Positions 13,607 to 25,005 of a stretch of DNA of 64,000 bases are shown one piece after another. Each line of letters opens with the position of its first letter. Within the stretch, counting starts at the first letter, position 1. The notes under the pieces are model-generated. The model saw nothing but the letters and a program-made list of their open reading frames with translations. It did not search any database and had not been told where the DNA came from. This stretch comes from Monosporascus cannonballus (taxonomy: Eukaryota > Ascomycota > Sordariomycetes > Xylariales). The stretch spans positions 186,001 to 250,000 of the forward strand of contig QJNS01000075.1 of NCBI GenBank assembly GCA_004154925.1, read 5' to 3'. A program made the translations under genes and the position numbers.

Positions 13607-14281
13607 ACGCCTTTACGATGGCGTCCATCTCCGAAATAAATTATGTTTATTCGGCGTCCACGCGACGTTACTTTTTTTCTATCCTTTCCCGTTTTTCCAA
13701 CTAATTTAACTCCAAACCTTTTTTTAATAATTTTACTGCCCTTTTTTTGAAAAAGTTTTATTAAAAACGTAAGCGCCTTAACTTCCCAATAAATTTCTTC
13801 GACTTTTTATCCTGCTGACGGCGCAATTCGGCTAACTTTCTTTTTACCACTTTTTATTCCCTTTTTGCAACCTTCTGGTACGTTAAAAAACTGTTTTCAG
13901 TTTTACGTTATTCGCGCAATAAACGGTTTTGTATTTCGTTTATTTTCTATAACGAGTTCATAGTTAAAACGTTATAGGAAAGACGTTACCGACGGGTATA
14001 ATAATTGCAACTCAGATATTTAAGGACGTAAAAATAATAGGATTCGCCAAGTCGGACACAGTTCGAATAAGGGAAAACTTTAATGCCAAATTTTTTAATT
14101 AAATTAATACGAATATTACGGAAGCCGCATTAATTTAACCGAAATTTTCTCTTTTTTTTCTGGATACGTCCTGTTATGATAAAATTAACTGGACACCTTC
14201 AAGAAAACTTTTTCCGACAAAACGAAATAGCCACCTACGGTACTTATCTTTGGGACAAAAATCCTTGGAAAGGGGAAATAG

Positions 14282-14700
14282 TATTACAGGAATAAGGGTT
14301 CCTATTTCGAGGAGATTAACCTTTAAGGCCTAGCGCGGACCTGTCACGGCTAAATTCCGGACGGGAGGTTTGGTTTTTAAGGTGATCTGGTTAATCTGGG
14401 TAATCTGGGGACCAAATTACATAAATCCAACAGATCCATAATACATTTATTTAAGGAATTAGGATATATAATAAATCGGTTTTTTATATAAATAACACTT
14501 ACTTAGTTTTTGCTCTTTAGCTATTAATCTAAGCTTTTAGTCAAAGGTAACTGCACCGTTCTTTAATTAAAGGAAAAATACTTAAATCTCTTTAACGAAT
14601 AAATCATTGAATTATTCCTCGCCTTATTATTACCTGCAAATCAAGACCCTTTTCGGATACTGCTTATACTTCCAGGTGGATATATAACAGGTTCGTTACA
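14282..14700 (+). repeat. 3' LTR of element B
   Basis: It is 419 bp and pairs with 380-798. It ends GGTTCGTTACA and is followed by the TTATA target duplication. It retains more C/G than the 5' copy, particularly in the last 130 bases. Confidence 0.88.
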
Positions 14701-17700
14701 TTATATTATATTGGATATAATTAACGAATTTAAATTATTATAAAGATATAAGTTAAAACCTTATATAGCAACGAATACCGAAAGTTAGGAATTTGCTTAC
14801 GATAACGGAAAAATTATACGTAAAATTAATTATTTCGAGATTTTTGTCCAAGAATAACATCAGATAATTAATTTCGATATCGTTCCACTTAGGAATTACG
14901 ATATGATTTTGGGATTACTATAAATACGTTAATACGGAATTTTAATTAACGGCGGAACTAGCCAAGTAAAGTTCGTTTTATTTTCTATTAATAAACGAAA
15001 AAAAGAAAAATTAAAATCTTAATATTTAATCAATAATAACGACAAATATAAGCATAAAAATACAACAAAAACTTTATTACCTAAAAAGATAAAATATAAA
15101 AAAACAGGTATTAAAAAATACGATATATTATTATTATCTTTAAAGCGAAATTAAAGCAAGTAAATAACGATTTAAAATAATAAAAACAATAGCCCTAAAA
15201 ATTAGAAGATTTAACTAATATACCATTATAATACTACAAATACGAGCAGCTTTTCAAAAAGAAACTTAATACGAAATTATTAAAATATGATAAATAAGAT
15301 TATGAAATAATTTTTAAAAAAGGATTTTCGATAAAGTTTTACCTTATTTATAATCTTAATAAAGACGAATTACGTATTTTTAAAAAATACCTGGAAAATC
15401 GGTTATAAAAAAGATAAATTCGACTTTCGAAATTATTAATAAAATACCTAATATTTTTTATATCAAAAAAACGAAAAATTACGATTTATAATTAATTACT
15501 AACAGTTAAACAATATTATTATTAAAAATTAAATGTTATTACCCTTAATTACGGAAATAAAAAACCGATTTTACGGAGCTAAATATTTTATAATATTCGA
15601 TTTTAAAAATAAATATAATCTTATTAGGATTAAAAAAAGATACCAATAAAAAATAATTTTCAGGACGAAACACGGACTATTTAAATATTTGATTATATTA
15701 ATAAGAGTTACGAACGTACTAGTAATTTTTCAGCGAATAATTAATTACGTATTACGAAAATACTTCGATATTTTTATCATTTGCTATTTCGACGACATTC
15801 TTATTTTCTTAAAAACAGAAAAAAAAAATATAGGATACGTTTATAAAGTTATTTATTAACGTAAAAAAAATTAATTCCATATATAGGAAATGGAATATTT
15901 GGGATATATTATCACCCTAGAACATATTAGAATAAACTTTAAGAAAATTGCTGTAATTATGAAATAATAAACGCCAATAATAATTAAAAAGGTATAGGTA
16001 TTCCTTAAATTCGCTAATTACTATAGGAAATTCATTCGAAACTTTAGCAAAATAATTATACCCTTAACGAATTTTATAAAGAAAAAAAAAGTTTAATTGG
16101 ACGCCAAATACGGAAAAAACATTTTAAAATATTAAGGATACAATTATTAACGAATTACTGTTAATTATATATAATCTAAACCGCCCCGTTAAATTAAAAA
16201 CCGATATTTCGGATTATATATTAAACGTAATAATCGAATAACGAAATAATTAAGAGAATTTATATTTTATTATATCGTTTTCGTATAAATTAAAAAGAAC
16301 CAAATTTAATTACGGTATTCCAAATAAGGAATTTATGGCTATTATTATGGCATTTCGAAAATTTAAGTATTTTTTAAAAGAAAATTTATACCAGATTAAG
16401 GTTTATACGGATTATTAAAATTTTACCCAATTTACCACGACTAAAAAACTTACAAAACGATAATTTCGTTACGCGGAAAAATTAACGAACTTCGACTTCG
16501 TTATTATTCACAAAAAAGGTTTAAAAAACGGCAAAGCAAATATTTTAAGCAAACGACCAAACTTCGAAAAAAAATTGGTTAAAATTAGCTATATAATCTT
16601 TAATACTATTATAAAAAAGTATTTACGCCCGCAATAAATTGCGATAATTCGAGCAGTACCTTACGATACGCATTAGAAAATTTAATAGCATAACGATAAT
16701 CTCCTAAAAAACTAAAAAACGAACAAAATACAAATTTTAAAGGAATATCAAAAAGATCTAGTACGAAAAATATACGAATATTAATTATACGAATATCCAG
16801 AGATCCATAAAACTTTAAAACGGTTTTAACGTATATATTCTTTTCTTAAAATAAAATTAGTAATATAGAAAATTATACGATAATACGATATTTGCGCCAG
16901 AACAAAAATTCGACGATATAAGCTATATAGAGAACTATAGCTATTATTGGTCGCAAAACGACCATAATATTTAGTTATATTCGATTTTATCACCAAATTT
17001 CTTATATTAAAAGATTTAATTACAGGACTATATTACGATAGCATTTTCGGAATCGTTAATCGATTTACAAAATTTTTCTATTTCTTATTATATTCTAAGA
17101 ACATAAACGCCGAACAAATAATATATATTTTTTTAAAAATATTTTTAGCATATACGGATTATTAATGGAAATTATATTAAATAAAAGATTAATATTCGTA
17201 TTTAAATTTTGGCAAAGCCTTATAGCATAGATCGGCCTAAATCATAAGTAATCTAATATATTTAAATCTTAGACGGATAAATAAACAAAACGAATAAATT
17301 AAACCTTAGAAATTTACTTACGATATTATATTAATTACAAGCACAATAACTGGGTTAAAAAATTACTAATTTTTTAATTAACTTATAATACCAACTATTA
17401 CAAAAGTATTAAGATAATACCTACAAACGTAAACTTTCGTTTTATTTTAAATGTTTATAAAAAAATACGCGACGATAATCCAATTAATATTAAAGCAATT
17501 TTTCTATTAAAACAATTACGATAATTACACCAATAAACAAAAATAAAACTGGAATTCGTACAAAATTAAATAAGCAAATATTATGACCAAAAAAGGTTGA
17601 AAAAATTAATTTTCGAAAAGTGGGAAATAATTTTCCTTGTTACAAAAAACATTTAAATAAAACGACCTAACAAAAAACTCGATTTCAAATATATCGGTCT

Positions 17701-18633
17701 ATACAAAATCGCCAAGAAAACTTTAGAAAATAACTGCCAATTAAAACTTTTATTAAAAGTTAAACTTTATCCAATTTTTTACCTTTCTTTATTCGAATTA
17801 ATAACGAATATAATTAAAGTATATACAGCATAAAATAATATGGAAATAAAGGACTAATAAGCATACGAAATGGAGATAATTTTTGATATACGAAAATAAA
17901 ACGGATTTACCTAATACCTAATTAAATAAAAAAAACATCCAGATTCCGAAAATATCTAGGAACTCACTAAGAATCTTATTAACGCCCAGCGTTTATTAAA
18001 GAATTTTTACTAGCAACGCCGAGATTAAAGAGATTAAAAGTTCCCAAATTAATAAACGACCAATCGGTGGATTTTAAATTTAACCAGTTAAAAAAAGCCA
18101 TGGTTTCTGTCGACGTAGCCTTAGCGGCCTCTAATTCGGCTTGCTTTTCTTAACGTTCCAACTTATCCAACTCCTCTAGGGATCGAAGCCCATAAAATAG
18201 CATACGTATTATACGGTCGGCCTATAATTTCTTTTGTTTTCGAAAACGGCAAATCTTGGCCTACGTTTGTTCCGTTTCTGCCTTAGCTTTCTTAAGTTTC
18301 ATTTTAATTTTAAAATGATTAAAAACGAGCTTTTCAAGTTAAGAAATAAAAAAACCGTTAACGTCATAAAAATCTTGGTTCCACGTTACGTATTTTTCGT
18401 ACTGGAAGAAATCCGACGAAAAAATATAACAAGATAATAATCCGTAACGAACATAATAAAAATATATAGGCATATCCATAGTTCGAAAAGTAATTAATTT
18501 AAGCAAATTATTTCGCTTTTTTATTTTTTTATTAATCGGTTTTTTAATACGACCCGATATAATGGCAAAAAGAAGATTTATAAAAAAAAAAAAGAAAAAT
18601 TCTTCGGGACGAAGATTACGGGAATAAAGGATC
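14701..18633 (+). mobile_element. Ty3/Gypsy element C, pol (degraded)
   Basis: After the TTATA duplication the plus strand continues the protease region interrupted at 379. The RT catalytic block is at about 15785-15808 (Phe in place of the usual Leu/Val), followed by RNase H, an integrase core and a chromodomain-like tail at about 17860-17990. There are dozens of stops. A stretch at 18060-18440 is less AT-rich and has an open frame (18234-18437) of no recognisable family. A purine-rich run at 18618-18630 is a plausible polypurine tract just before the LTR. Confidence 0.7.
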
Positions 18634-18982
18634 GTGTTATAACCCGATAAGCTGCGGCCCCGAAAAACGGTCGCAACAGAAAAATAACAAAGCTATGTAA
18701 ATCGAATTACGTAATGGCTCGACAGGATCAATCGTAAAGCCTATAAAGCCAGGCTCGATAAGGACGGAAAAAGCAAGATATAATACGTTTATTATTTCTA
18801 TAATTTAAATAGGTTTAGCTTGTAATACTTATTAATATTAATCGTTTGTAATACGTTTCTGTATCCTTGGTATTAAGAAATGTGATTAAGTTATTTTTTG
18901 TTACAGAGTCCCACGATACTCCTGTCAATATAAACCCGTACGACTAAGGTTTAATAATTGGTTAAACCGCCTAGCCGTCACA
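18634..18982 (+). repeat. 3' LTR of element C
   Basis: It starts TGTTATAACC and ends CCGTCACA, 349 bp. In its own sense orientation it resembles the sense strand of the element A LTR, especially over the last 100 bases, so C and A belong to related families. Its partner must lie left of the window. Confidence 0.6.
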
Positions 18983-20920
18983 GTTTTATTTTGGCCAATT
19001 ATTAAATATTTCCTGGGATTATAAATTAAAAATATTAATATTATTATTTATTTTTTATTATTTCCGATATAATTTAAAATTTTGAATTTTTCGTAATATA
19101 TACGGGTAATTTATTTATAAATATATTATTTTTATTTTTCATAATCGGGATATTCTCGGCGTCGACAATATATGGTAGGCATTTTGCCGTATTAATTAAA
19201 AGTTTTAGAATAAATTGTTTTTTTATTTAAATCTAATATTTGCGTAATTACTTTTATAAAACTTTTTGTTATATTCATAATACTTATTAAGTTAACTTTT
19301 TAACTTTTCGTATTTTTCGTCGAATGCTTTGTTATAATGGCTTTTATTATATTTTTCGTTAAAAGAGGTTTAATATGTACTTAAGCTGAATTATATTAAT
19401 AAATTTATTTCCGTTTTTTAGTTTTTTTGAAATTATCCCTTAAGTATTAGTTTTTAATTATTTTAACGGGGCTTTTTAGATATTTTATATTATGTTGCCT
19501 TATGTCCTGTTTTGTTAAAATTATAATATTTAGTTTAGCTTTAATCTTTTCTATAAATAACTTTTAATTCTATAAATCCTAATTTTATGCTGTAAAAAGT
19601 ATTATTATATCAAGGAACGTTATTATTAATTATATATCGAAATTTATTATTATTTTGTTTTCGTACTTTTAATACGTTATGTATATTATGGATCGTCGAT
19701 TTTAACTATTATAACGATATAATTCGATAAATAATTAGGCCGATTAAATTTAAAAAAAATTTTAAGCTGTTATAAAATTTAATTATTAATATTTTTATCC
19801 TTACTTTAATTTAACGACTAGTTAAATTAATATATTATCGTAATTAAATATTGATTTTTTTATTATAATTATTAGATTTATATTTCGGCTTTTATTTTTT
19901 CGTTTATTATTTCGAAAACTTTCGTTAATATTTATTCGAATCGTTTATAATTATTATAAATTTATATTATTTCCGAATTTTAATTTTCGATTAGTAAAAT
20001 AATGTATTTTTATAATAAATTAAATTAAATAATTATATTTCTGATAAATCTTTTAATTTTAAAGTCGATTTATAAAATAAATAAATTAAATTAAATAGAA
20101 AAATACTCGAAATATTTTGGTATTGCGTTAAAAATAATTATAATTTAATGAAGATTTTATCGCCAGTTTTTAATTTAAAAAAATTTAAGAACTTTTTTTA
20201 AATTTTTGGTAATATTTAGCTAAATACTTTAGCTTATTCGAAAAAGCTTTTTAATTTTAGGAACCTTTTTTTTCTTCTTAAGTTTTTTATAAATAAGTTA
20301 AAAGGACATCGTAAGATTATTATTATTTTTTAAGCTGGAAAATACGTTCGTTTATAGTATCCAAATATCAGAAAACTTTTTTGCAAAAAAAATACAAAAT
20401 TCTCTTTTTTTCGGATTTTATTTTAATATTCAGTTAATCAAGAATTTAGTAAATAAGTTATTCGGGCTGTTTGCTAGTAAATATAACTTTAATCGATATT
20501 ACTTAGAATTTGACGATATTATTAAATAAAAACTTATAACGTATAACAGCTAAACGGTTTAATTAATTATTAAACCTTAATTATATAAATTTATGTTAAT
20601 ATAAATATTATAAGATTTTATAATAATAAATATAATAACGTATTATTTTTCGTAATATTAAAAATATTTTAAATAATGATATTATATTATAAGCTAGTAT
20701 TATTTAAATTATAAGAATAACAAACGTATATCGATTGGTTTTTAATATTACTGTTCGTTTTTGCTTAATTATGCTTAGCAACTTTTTGCAAAATAGTTAC
20801 TTAATGCTAATTAATCATATTTAGTAGATCTTTGTTAAGTACCTATTATGTGACCTAAGAGGTGGTCCGTGTCATCCTCGTTAACCGTTTCCTGAGGCCG
20901 ACGCCTATTAGATCGTAACA
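18983..20920 (-). mobile_element. Truncated relative of element A (D): gag plus LTR
   Basis: The plus-strand sequence parallels 6400-8339 of element A, so this is the 5' end of a minus-strand copy. It includes gag and a 379-bp LTR at 20542-20920 ending ATCGTAACA. It stops abruptly at the LTR of element C, so C probably inserted into D or the two were joined by deletion. It is strongly AT-converted. Confidence 0.65.
20542..20920 (-). repeat. LTR of element D (A family)
   Basis: It aligns with the LTRs of element A at both ends (TATAACAGC against TGTGACGGC, and GATCGTAACA against GGTCGTGACA). The centre diverges and is about 30 bp shorter. The last 60 bases are nearly unmutated. Confidence 0.7.
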
Positions 20921-22179
20921 TATAAAGTTTTAAAAATAGCTTTAGTAAATTTTTAAAAATTTAAATAACACGATATCGTTAGCGATAGTTCTATATAATT
21001 AAAATTTTATAAGTATTAATTTTAAATATTTAAACTGTTTAGAATTATTACAAATTTTTTTTTCAGCTACAGCTATATATATCAAGTTATCAATTGGTAG
21101 AAGTGCCAGCCCTGCTCTGGCTACCACTTAGTTTATGTGGGGAACAGCGTGATAAGCGGTGGGGTTGCCAGAAAGCGTTTAGCTCCGGTCAATTCACGAT
21201 TTGACGCGGTTAGAATACCTGGCTCGCCCGTTTGGCCGTATGCCGTGACGCCGTTGGTCGGTGGTGCCGACTGCATGAGACCAGTCCGACCGGTACCAAC
21301 CTCCGTCGGATGCAGGTGAAGTTGTATAACTGGTTCGTTTTCCGGACCTCCGACCCAGGCCTGTTAACTCACGTCAGCATGCTTACAAATGACATGGCGG
21401 TACCTCTTCCGGAGCTCCGACCAAGGATCAAATACCTAGTTAATCCCTGTTAATTCGCCGAATGACGTCAGCATGCAGTGTTTGTAAAAAAAATTGTTCA
21501 GCTAAAGTCCATGGAATCTTTCCTGGGTCTGCCTTCAGAGTACAGGGCTAGGGGCGGCAATGTAGAGAGCCCTGGAGTTTTCAGTCACGGAGATTGTCGT
21601 GAACTACTCTCTGCGGTCATGGGCCAACAGCAGGCATCGGGGGCCCAGGGTGGTATGGATCAGATTCAGTCTTTGAGAATGACCATTGATCAAATACGTA
21701 TATCTGCGTGCTTCATCTTGATTGAGACCTATGATTATATTTTATAGATAAGGCCAATTGTCTAACACAAAGGTTGAGGTCACGCCGTGTCACAGACTTT
21801 TATGTCTGGAGCTGCTGTGTTGGATAAACGGAGATTGGTGGGATCGTATATATTGTAGTCTCTGCAGAACAAAAGGAAGAAATGCATGGATATGGAGTTC
21901 CAGATTTGGATATATTAACCTATCTCCAACTAACCCACATTAGCCACAGTCAACGGTCTTATTACCCTCTTTACCCCTTATGCCGTAACGAGCTGACAAT
22001 CGTGAACTAAATCATCGTGTAATGGGTACGACGCTGACAATGGACCATGTAAGGCTATATATTCAGGTTTTCAACTAAACTAGCGGGGCAAAACACCTGC
22101 TTCATTGGATGGTAGTGATCAGTCAATATCGTGCGGAAGTGAGCCTGTCAGGAGACGGCTAGCCGCTGTAACCCTTCCT
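20921..22179. other. Transition from AT-rich block to normal sequence; no gene recognised
   Basis: 20,921-21,080 is AT-rich debris. From about 21,100 the composition is ordinary. Short open frames at 21137-21943 match no family I recognise. An imperfect direct repeat is present: the TTCCGGA-CTCCGACC and CGTCAGCATGC blocks at about 21340-21382 recur at about 21416-21477. The stretch is downstream of the P450 gene and presumably carries its 3' end. Confidence 0.5.
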
Positions 22180-24000
22180 TCATGCTTTGGTGGGTGACGC
22201 AGGGTGGAAGCGGACCTTGACCGGAGGCTTTTGCCAGACAGTATATAGACGAAGATCTCTCTCCCAATGGATTTCACCTTTGTTGAGCATCTCCCAGTCA
22301 AATTTCCAGCATAGGTGTCCAATGATCGCACGAAGAAGCATACCTGCAACCCCTTGTCCAATGCAGCCTCGGGATCCCATACTGAAAGGACGGAAGGCGG
22401 AGCGGTTGTCATGGTCAAAAATCTTGTCGTAATCAGCATGCGTGCGCGGCAGCCAGCGCTCTGGGCGGAACTCGCGGGGCTTCTGGAAGTACTTGGGCGA
22501 GTGCGTCGTAGCGAACGCACAAGTAGTCACCACACACTGCGTTAAGAAGATAGGTCAGCAATTCTGTGACCAAGACTAGAAAGGGTGGTGAATGGTTTTG
22601 TCCTACTCCTTTTGCAATGTGATACCCGTCTATCTCGGCTCCTGGACTGATTCGAGGCAGGCCGTAGGGCACATTAGTGTGTAACCGTATTGTTTCATCT
22701 ATAACGGCACCAAGCCACTGTATCGATTGTAATGCTTTATCAGTCAGCTGGTCGAACGACCGGAAATTGTCCCGGAGCTCCTGCTGCAACTTTCGATGCA
22801 CTTCCGGATGCATGAGGAGGAAGTAAACCGCGGCTGTTGCAACCGTTGATGTCTCCACGTGACCGTACACTATATTCGTGACATGCGCTGTAAGATATTC
22901 CGTTGGCGGTAGTGGTTGACCCTCCGTGAGGATTGGGGTCATATAATCCTTCCGCTTCTGGTCGCGGTTCTTGAGGCGGTCTGCAACAGCTTGGACGTTC
23001 GTAGCTGTGGACTTTATATAGGTGAATAGCATATGAGGCCGCAAGAAAAACCACTGCAGCGGAGACAGTAGTGGGAATCGCTTCAGCGCCACCCGGAGCG
23101 TCCCCCACCAGCCGAAACTGCTGATCGCCTCTAGGAGTAGCCCGCCGTGTTCTATGGTGCTGTGATGAGCCTCTGACAGAATGAGATAGTGTCGCATTTA
23201 GCCCGCTCACCGGATTCTATGTTCCTGTACTCAAATCCAAAAGCCATCATGCCCCCAATGTCAGCCATCAGGTACTCAACCCACTGAAGCCCGCAAGATT
23301 AGTCACTCTCGCTCGAACGTTCCAAAGTGTGTTGGGGTCTCACATGAGTCATATCGACACCCCCTGCCGAAGCGCTTAGCTTTTCAAGTTTGCCAAGCCA
23401 CATCGAGACATACTTGTCGATTGTCGGTGCGTACTCTGAGTAGAGGCGCGGGTTGAACGCGGGTTGGAAGATGCGACGCGCAGCTCGGTGTTCGTCGACG
23501 TCTTTCACCGAAAACAAGCCCGGATACTTTGAAGGGTCATCTAGCAAATCTGATTTGAGGAATGTTGGCCGACCTTGGTCGGAGCTGGTGTAAATTTCTG
23601 GTGGCCCTGTCAATATTTCCCTATTTGAAATCTTGCGTGGATATCAACTGTACGTGCATAGGCTTCCGGAGAGATGAAAATGACTTCATTAGGTGCAACT
23701 CGAACGACGTTCCCTTTCTTCATGAGTAATAGATACCTGTTTTAAGGTTGGGAAGAACGCACCGTATATCTGAAACATTTGCTCCATGACCCATGGGTAC
23801 CTCCCTGAAAGCCTACAGAACCACGTTAGAATCCAAATAGGTGCATTTGTTTCTCCAATCTCGCAGCAGACATACCAAGCCCACCCATAGTAGACGTTGG
23901 ACACAGCCGCTAACTTTGGCCCGGGGATTTTGGACAAAGGATGGAACCATAGCAAGTACGTGACGCGGATGAGAGAATAAACCAAAATCTTTGTTAACAA
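22180..24000 (-). CDS. Cytochrome P450 monooxygenase of the cluster (7 exons, 497 aa)
   Basis: Exons by splice consensus and frame: 24000-23876, 23812-23763, 23713-23654, 23606-23344, 23283-23211, 23172-22607, 22536-22180. They join without a stop to 497 codons, the normal length for a fungal microsomal P450. A short hydrophobic N-terminus is followed by the Pro-Gly-Pro hinge near residue 27. The ExxR motif (ETIR) is at 350-353, PERW at 404-407, and the heme loop FSMGSRGCIG has its axial Cys at 437. The I-helix oxygen-binding motif is unusual: GHVETS at 294-299, with His where Gly is normal. It is divergent from the PKS-NRPS with 1 kb between them, so it is probably a co-regulated oxidase acting on the released product; the substrate is not predictable. 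The next-upstream open frame (23994-24317) is not part of the gene. Confidence 0.9.
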
Positions 24001-25005
24001 GTAAATGAGTTAGAACTCTGCTGTTTGATAGTCCCGCTAGACACTAGAAAGACCGTTTTACGTACAATGGTCACGGCCAGTGGGAAATAGCCATGAGTTG
24101 AGACCCAAGAGGACAGCTTGGCTAAGAACCAATCCAAGCTTTTCATTTCAGCCATACTGGGTAACAATGGATGATTGAGACGATATGAATCACGTATCAT
24201 CGAAAAGACTCCAGAATAACTCCATCGGTTTACTTCGTCTTCCATATGGAGCCTTGTTGAATTATAAGCGTCCAAGCAGGCCCTTCGTGTAGCAGCAATG
24301 GTCAGGTATACCGCCAAGTGTCCAGGCTAGGGAAATGTCGGCGGAAATTCCACTGGATCGAATGATGAGAGCATGATTGGTTAATGGACACATGGAGATG
24401 ATCACTTTGGTTCGGCACTGCTATGCAAGCACGGGGCGCCGAGACCGGAGCGCCGAGACCCGGAGCCGCGCCTGCGTCTGACTATATGTGGATTTGTATC
24501 TACATATCGGAGACCTACGCCTAGCGTCGGATCGGGTGACTGCATGACCACGTAATCTATGTCTAGGGGGGCGGGGCCAGAGGAAATTCTAAGTCAGCAC
24601 GGGTTCTCCGGTCCCTTGTGTCGGCACCCAGCCTTGGGCAAATCTAGTCCCGGCCCCGGCGCCGGGGGAGTCCTCGATGAGTGTCGGCTTACAAGGCATA
24701 ATTCCTGGATGTATGACGTCCGGATCTTTGAGGGGTGAGGATACCAATCGGTCAGGGCGTGCAGCCTACGGTTTCCGTCTTGTATTCCGAGCTCCTACGG
24801 CGCCGAACGGCGGTGATGCCCGAGCGGGAAACATTACCCAGTAGAAATTCCTTTGCTTTCAATTTTAGTTTCTTCAATAAATGATGCTTGTGGCATTCCA
24901 CTGCTCTCTTTTGAATCATTCGCTCTCTCCCATTGCTGAACTCGTGTCGCTAAACTTCAACTACTGTATCAAGACATAAACCAACAGGCCAGTCAAACAG
25001 CCAGC
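24001..25005. promoter_or_regulatory. Divergent promoter between the P450 and the PKS-NRPS
   Basis: This 1-kb interval between two divergent starts is unusually GC-rich in its middle. It holds a tandem pair GCGCCGAGACCGGA / GCGCCGAGACCCGGA (24436-24449, 24450-24464), a CGGATCGG direct CGG repeat (24528-24535) and a GC-rich palindromic stretch near 24650. CGG-containing pairs are the usual targets of fungal Zn2Cys6 regulators (established knowledge); a role here is inference. CT-rich sequence at 24900-24950 precedes the PKS-NRPS start. Confidence 0.45.

Larger units (their letters stand above)
380..14700 (+). mobile_element. Ty3/Gypsy LTR retrotransposon B (chromodomain type), interrupted by element A
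   Basis: Two 419-bp LTRs (380-798 and 14282-14700) flank a plus-strand gag-pol. The 5-bp duplication TTATA occurs at 375-379 and 14701-14705. Without the nested element A and one copy of its duplication, B would be about 7.3 kb, a normal size. Order on the plus strand: gag with a coiled-coil stretch (about 1130-1361, then 8345-8599), CCHC knuckle (9107-9148), reverse transcriptase (about 10740-11230, catalytic block 11161-11184), RNase H (about 11620-11800), integrase core (about 12440-12900) and chromodomain (13319-13606). Stops interrupt most of it, so it is inactive. It is inserted in the protease region of element C. Confidence 0.88.
1..20930. repeat. AT-rich, RIP-like degraded retrotransposon block
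   Basis: The base composition is extremely AT-rich, with few long open frames. Recognisable Ty3/Gypsy coding regions are riddled with TAA/TAG where Gln, Trp or Arg codons would be expected. Paired LTR copies differ mainly by C/T and G/A. That pattern is what repeat-induced point mutation leaves in ascomycetes (established knowledge); that it was RIP here is inference. No host gene is visible in this stretch. Normal GC content returns near 21,080. Confidence 0.9.

Noticed and set aside
380..14700. One 14.3-kb giant retrotransposon
   Set aside because: The length comes from the nested element A with its own LTRs and target duplication; without it B is about 7.3 kb.
21137..21943. Cluster of short open frames between the AT-rich block and the P450
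   Set aside because: No domain, start context or splice solution supports them; kept as unassigned sequence.
23994..24317. Minus-strand open frame just upstream of the P450, as a possible N-terminal exon
   Set aside because: It has no membrane anchor or P450 motif, and the gene already has a good start at 24000 with the hydrophobic segment and Pro-Gly-Pro hinge at the usual distance.
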